From: Rhodospirillaceae bacterium CCH5-H10
Lineage (GTDB): Bacteria > Pseudomonadota > Alphaproteobacteria > Reyranellales > Reyranellaceae
Direction: 5' to 3'
NCBI GenBank assembly: GCA_001557035.1
Contig: LSKJ01000124.1
Coordinates: 1 to 16,290, forward strand
Length of the DNA stretch: 16,290 nt
This document shows positions 15,321 through 16,290 of this stretch, in pieces. Below the pieces are notes generated by a model. It was not told the DNA's origin. It did not search any database and saw only the letters and a program-made list of their open reading frames with translations. Within the stretch, counting starts at the first letter, position 1. Each line of letters begins with the position of its first letter. Position numbers and translations under genes: made by a program.

Positions 15321-16100
15321 CTAGCGGCCCAGCGGGCGCGGCGCCGGCGGACGGCCGCCGTGGCTCGCCGACCACTTCTCCGGCGCTTCCAGGAAGGCGC
15401 GCGTCTCGACGAGGCCCTTTTCGTCGAAATACTTGTGCTTCTCGGCGGCCTCGAGCGCATCCCACCAGGTGGCGAGCGCGTGCAGTTTCACGCCGGCCGC
15501 GGCCAGCATCTCGATACTCTGCGGGAAAATTCCGTAGTGGAAGACCACGAAGCAGTCCGTGACCTTGGCCTCGGCCTTCTTCAGCGCCTCGATGAAAACC
15601 AGCTTGCTGCCGCCGTCGGTCGCGAGATCCTCGACCAGCAGGACGCGCTTGCCGGGCTTCAGCTCGCCCTCGATCTGCGCCATGCGGCCGAAGCCCTTGG
15701 GCTGCTTGCGCACGTAGATCATCGGCTTCTTGGCCAGCGCCGCCAGGAAGGCAGCGAAGGGGATGCCCGCGGTCTCGCCGCCGGCCACCACGTCGATCTT
15801 GCTCCAGCCGATGGTCTTTTCGATCACCTTGTGGGCGTGGGCCATGATCTTGGCGCGCGCTTCAGGGAACGAGATGATCTTGCGGCAGTCGATATAGACG
15901 GGGCTCGCCCGTCCCGACGTGAAGATGTACGGGTTCTCGGGGCGGCAGTGGATGGCCTCGATCTCCAGCAGGAGGCGGGCGGTGTCCCGCGCTTCCGGCG
16001 TGCCGCTGACGCGGTCCGAATTCGCGTTGCCGTTCAACTTCTTGGCAGCCTTGCCTGAAGTGGCGGGGCTGGTCGATTTCGCCTTCTTCTTCGTCGCCAT
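15321..16100 (-). CDS. pyrE: orotate phosphoribosyltransferase with Lys-rich N-terminal extension
   Basis: This enzyme joins orotate to PRPP to form orotidine monophosphate in pyrimidine synthesis, in the cytoplasm. Of its 259 residues, about 36-245 match the alphaproteobacterial PyrE core: FTSGRASPVYIDCRKIISFP at 60-79, VAGGETAGIPFAAF at 105-118, YVRKQPKGFGR at 129-139 and the PRPP loop VLLVEDLATDGGSK at 153-166. Residues 1-35 are an added low-complexity tail rich in Lys, Ser, Thr and Ala, not seen in the usual 210-230-residue enzyme. I use the ATG at 16100, with a GGGGG ribosome site about 12 bases upstream; an in-frame GTG at 16118 would add six residues. The next gene on the strand, an ABC binding protein, begins 27 bases later, so co-transcription is possible although the functions do not obviously match. 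Confidence 0.95.
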   Translation of the reverse strand: MATKKKAKSTSPATSGKAAKKLNGNANSDRVSGTPEARDTARLLLEIEAIHCRPENPYIFTSGRASPVYIDCRKIISFPEARAKIMAHAHKVIEKTIGWSKIDVVAGGETAGIPFAAFLAALAKKPMIYVRKQPKGFGRMAQIEGELKPGKRVLLVEDLATDGGSKLVFIEALKKAEAKVTDCFVVFHYGIFPQSIEMLAAAGVKLHALATWWDALEAAEKHKYFDEKGLVETRAFLEAPEKWSASHGGRPPAPRPLGR

Positions 16101-16290
16101 GCTGCTTTTTTCCCCCACGCCGCTTGCGACAAAATGACGGCCGTGTGTTTAGCGTTCGTACAAAGGACCGGCAAGGGCATGGACCGCGAATCCGGTCGGA
16201 GACGGCTGCAATTTTTAGTCAGTTTCGAGAGAAGACTTCTGTTTGGTGGCGGCAACGGGCAGATGCCATCCCCGGTAGATCGACATGAGC
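16101..16290. other. region upstream of pyrE at the right edge, no confident gene
   Basis: These 190 bases are less GC-rich than the rest and hold the pyrE leader. A 23-codon minus-strand frame (16286-16215, ending TAA) could be a chance reading or the tail of a gene that begins beyond the window; the sequence shown cannot decide. A small 5-base-pair stem, GACCG and CGGTC around 16182-16197, lies between it and the tentative promoter. I see nothing else. Confidence 0.3.
16139..16174 (-). promoter_or_regulatory. tentative sigma-70 promoter for pyrE
   Basis: On the minus strand TTGCCG (16174-16169) and TAAACA (16151-16146) are 17 bases apart and would start transcription near 16139, about 39 bases before the pyrE ATG. 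The -35 matches four of six consensus positions, the -10 only three, so this is a weak pattern call. It rests on spacing and position only. Confidence 0.25.

Noticed and set aside
16215..16286. A 23-codon minus-strand frame near the right edge
   Set aside because: It is too short to judge, has no known family, and might be a chance frame or the end of a gene outside the window.

Overview
The window reads as chromosomal DNA of a GC-rich alphaproteobacterium. The best taxonomic marker is the partial gene at the left edge. It encodes 5-aminolevulinate synthase (HemA, the C4 or Shemin route to heme), which among bacteria is typical of Alphaproteobacteria. Codon use is uniformly G/C-ending. There are long spurious antisense frames, no tRNA or rRNA, no transposase, no phage genes and no CRISPR. 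Gene density is high and no stretch above about 200 bases lacks a gene. I cannot name the genus from sequence alone.

Layout. (1) 1-2353, minus strand: class III aminotransferase, then a 106-residue three-helix membrane protein of unknown function, then hemA, which runs off the left edge. (2) 2354-2554: a divergent control region with an AT-rich near-palindrome. (3) 2555-8273, plus strand: a complete Opp/Dpp-type ABC importer in the order binding protein, permease B, permease C, ATPase D, ATPase F. A strong hairpin after the binding-protein gene probably lowers readthrough into the permeases. (4) 8395-10477, plus strand: an M20D amidohydrolase, preceded by its own candidate promoter, and a DUF6671-type protein with two zinc-ribbon-like cysteine clusters. 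(5) 10481-10554: a large perfect inverted repeat between convergent genes. (6) 10562-16100, minus strand, transcribed right to left: pyrE, a second family-5 binding protein, a second pair of Dpp-type permeases, and an M14 succinylglutamate desuccinylase/aspartoacylase-like hydrolase. This second transporter has no ATPase in the window. A dispersed-repeat-like inverted pair lies between its binding protein and first permease.

How the genes may work together (inference). Each importer is followed by a metal-dependent hydrolase that cleaves N-acyl or amide bonds (M20D after the first, M14 after the second). A class III aminotransferase diverges from the first. The locus therefore looks like an uptake-and-breakdown region for acylated amino acids, short peptides or related amides: import across the inner membrane, hydrolysis in the cytoplasm, then transamination of a freed amine. 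The second importer may borrow the two ATPases of the first, or ATPases encoded elsewhere. hemA and pyrE are housekeeping genes at the two ends.

No wholly new system is evident. The most notable points are the two inverted-repeat elements, the importer without ATPases, the uncharacterised DUF6671 protein, and the candidate regulatory palindromes.
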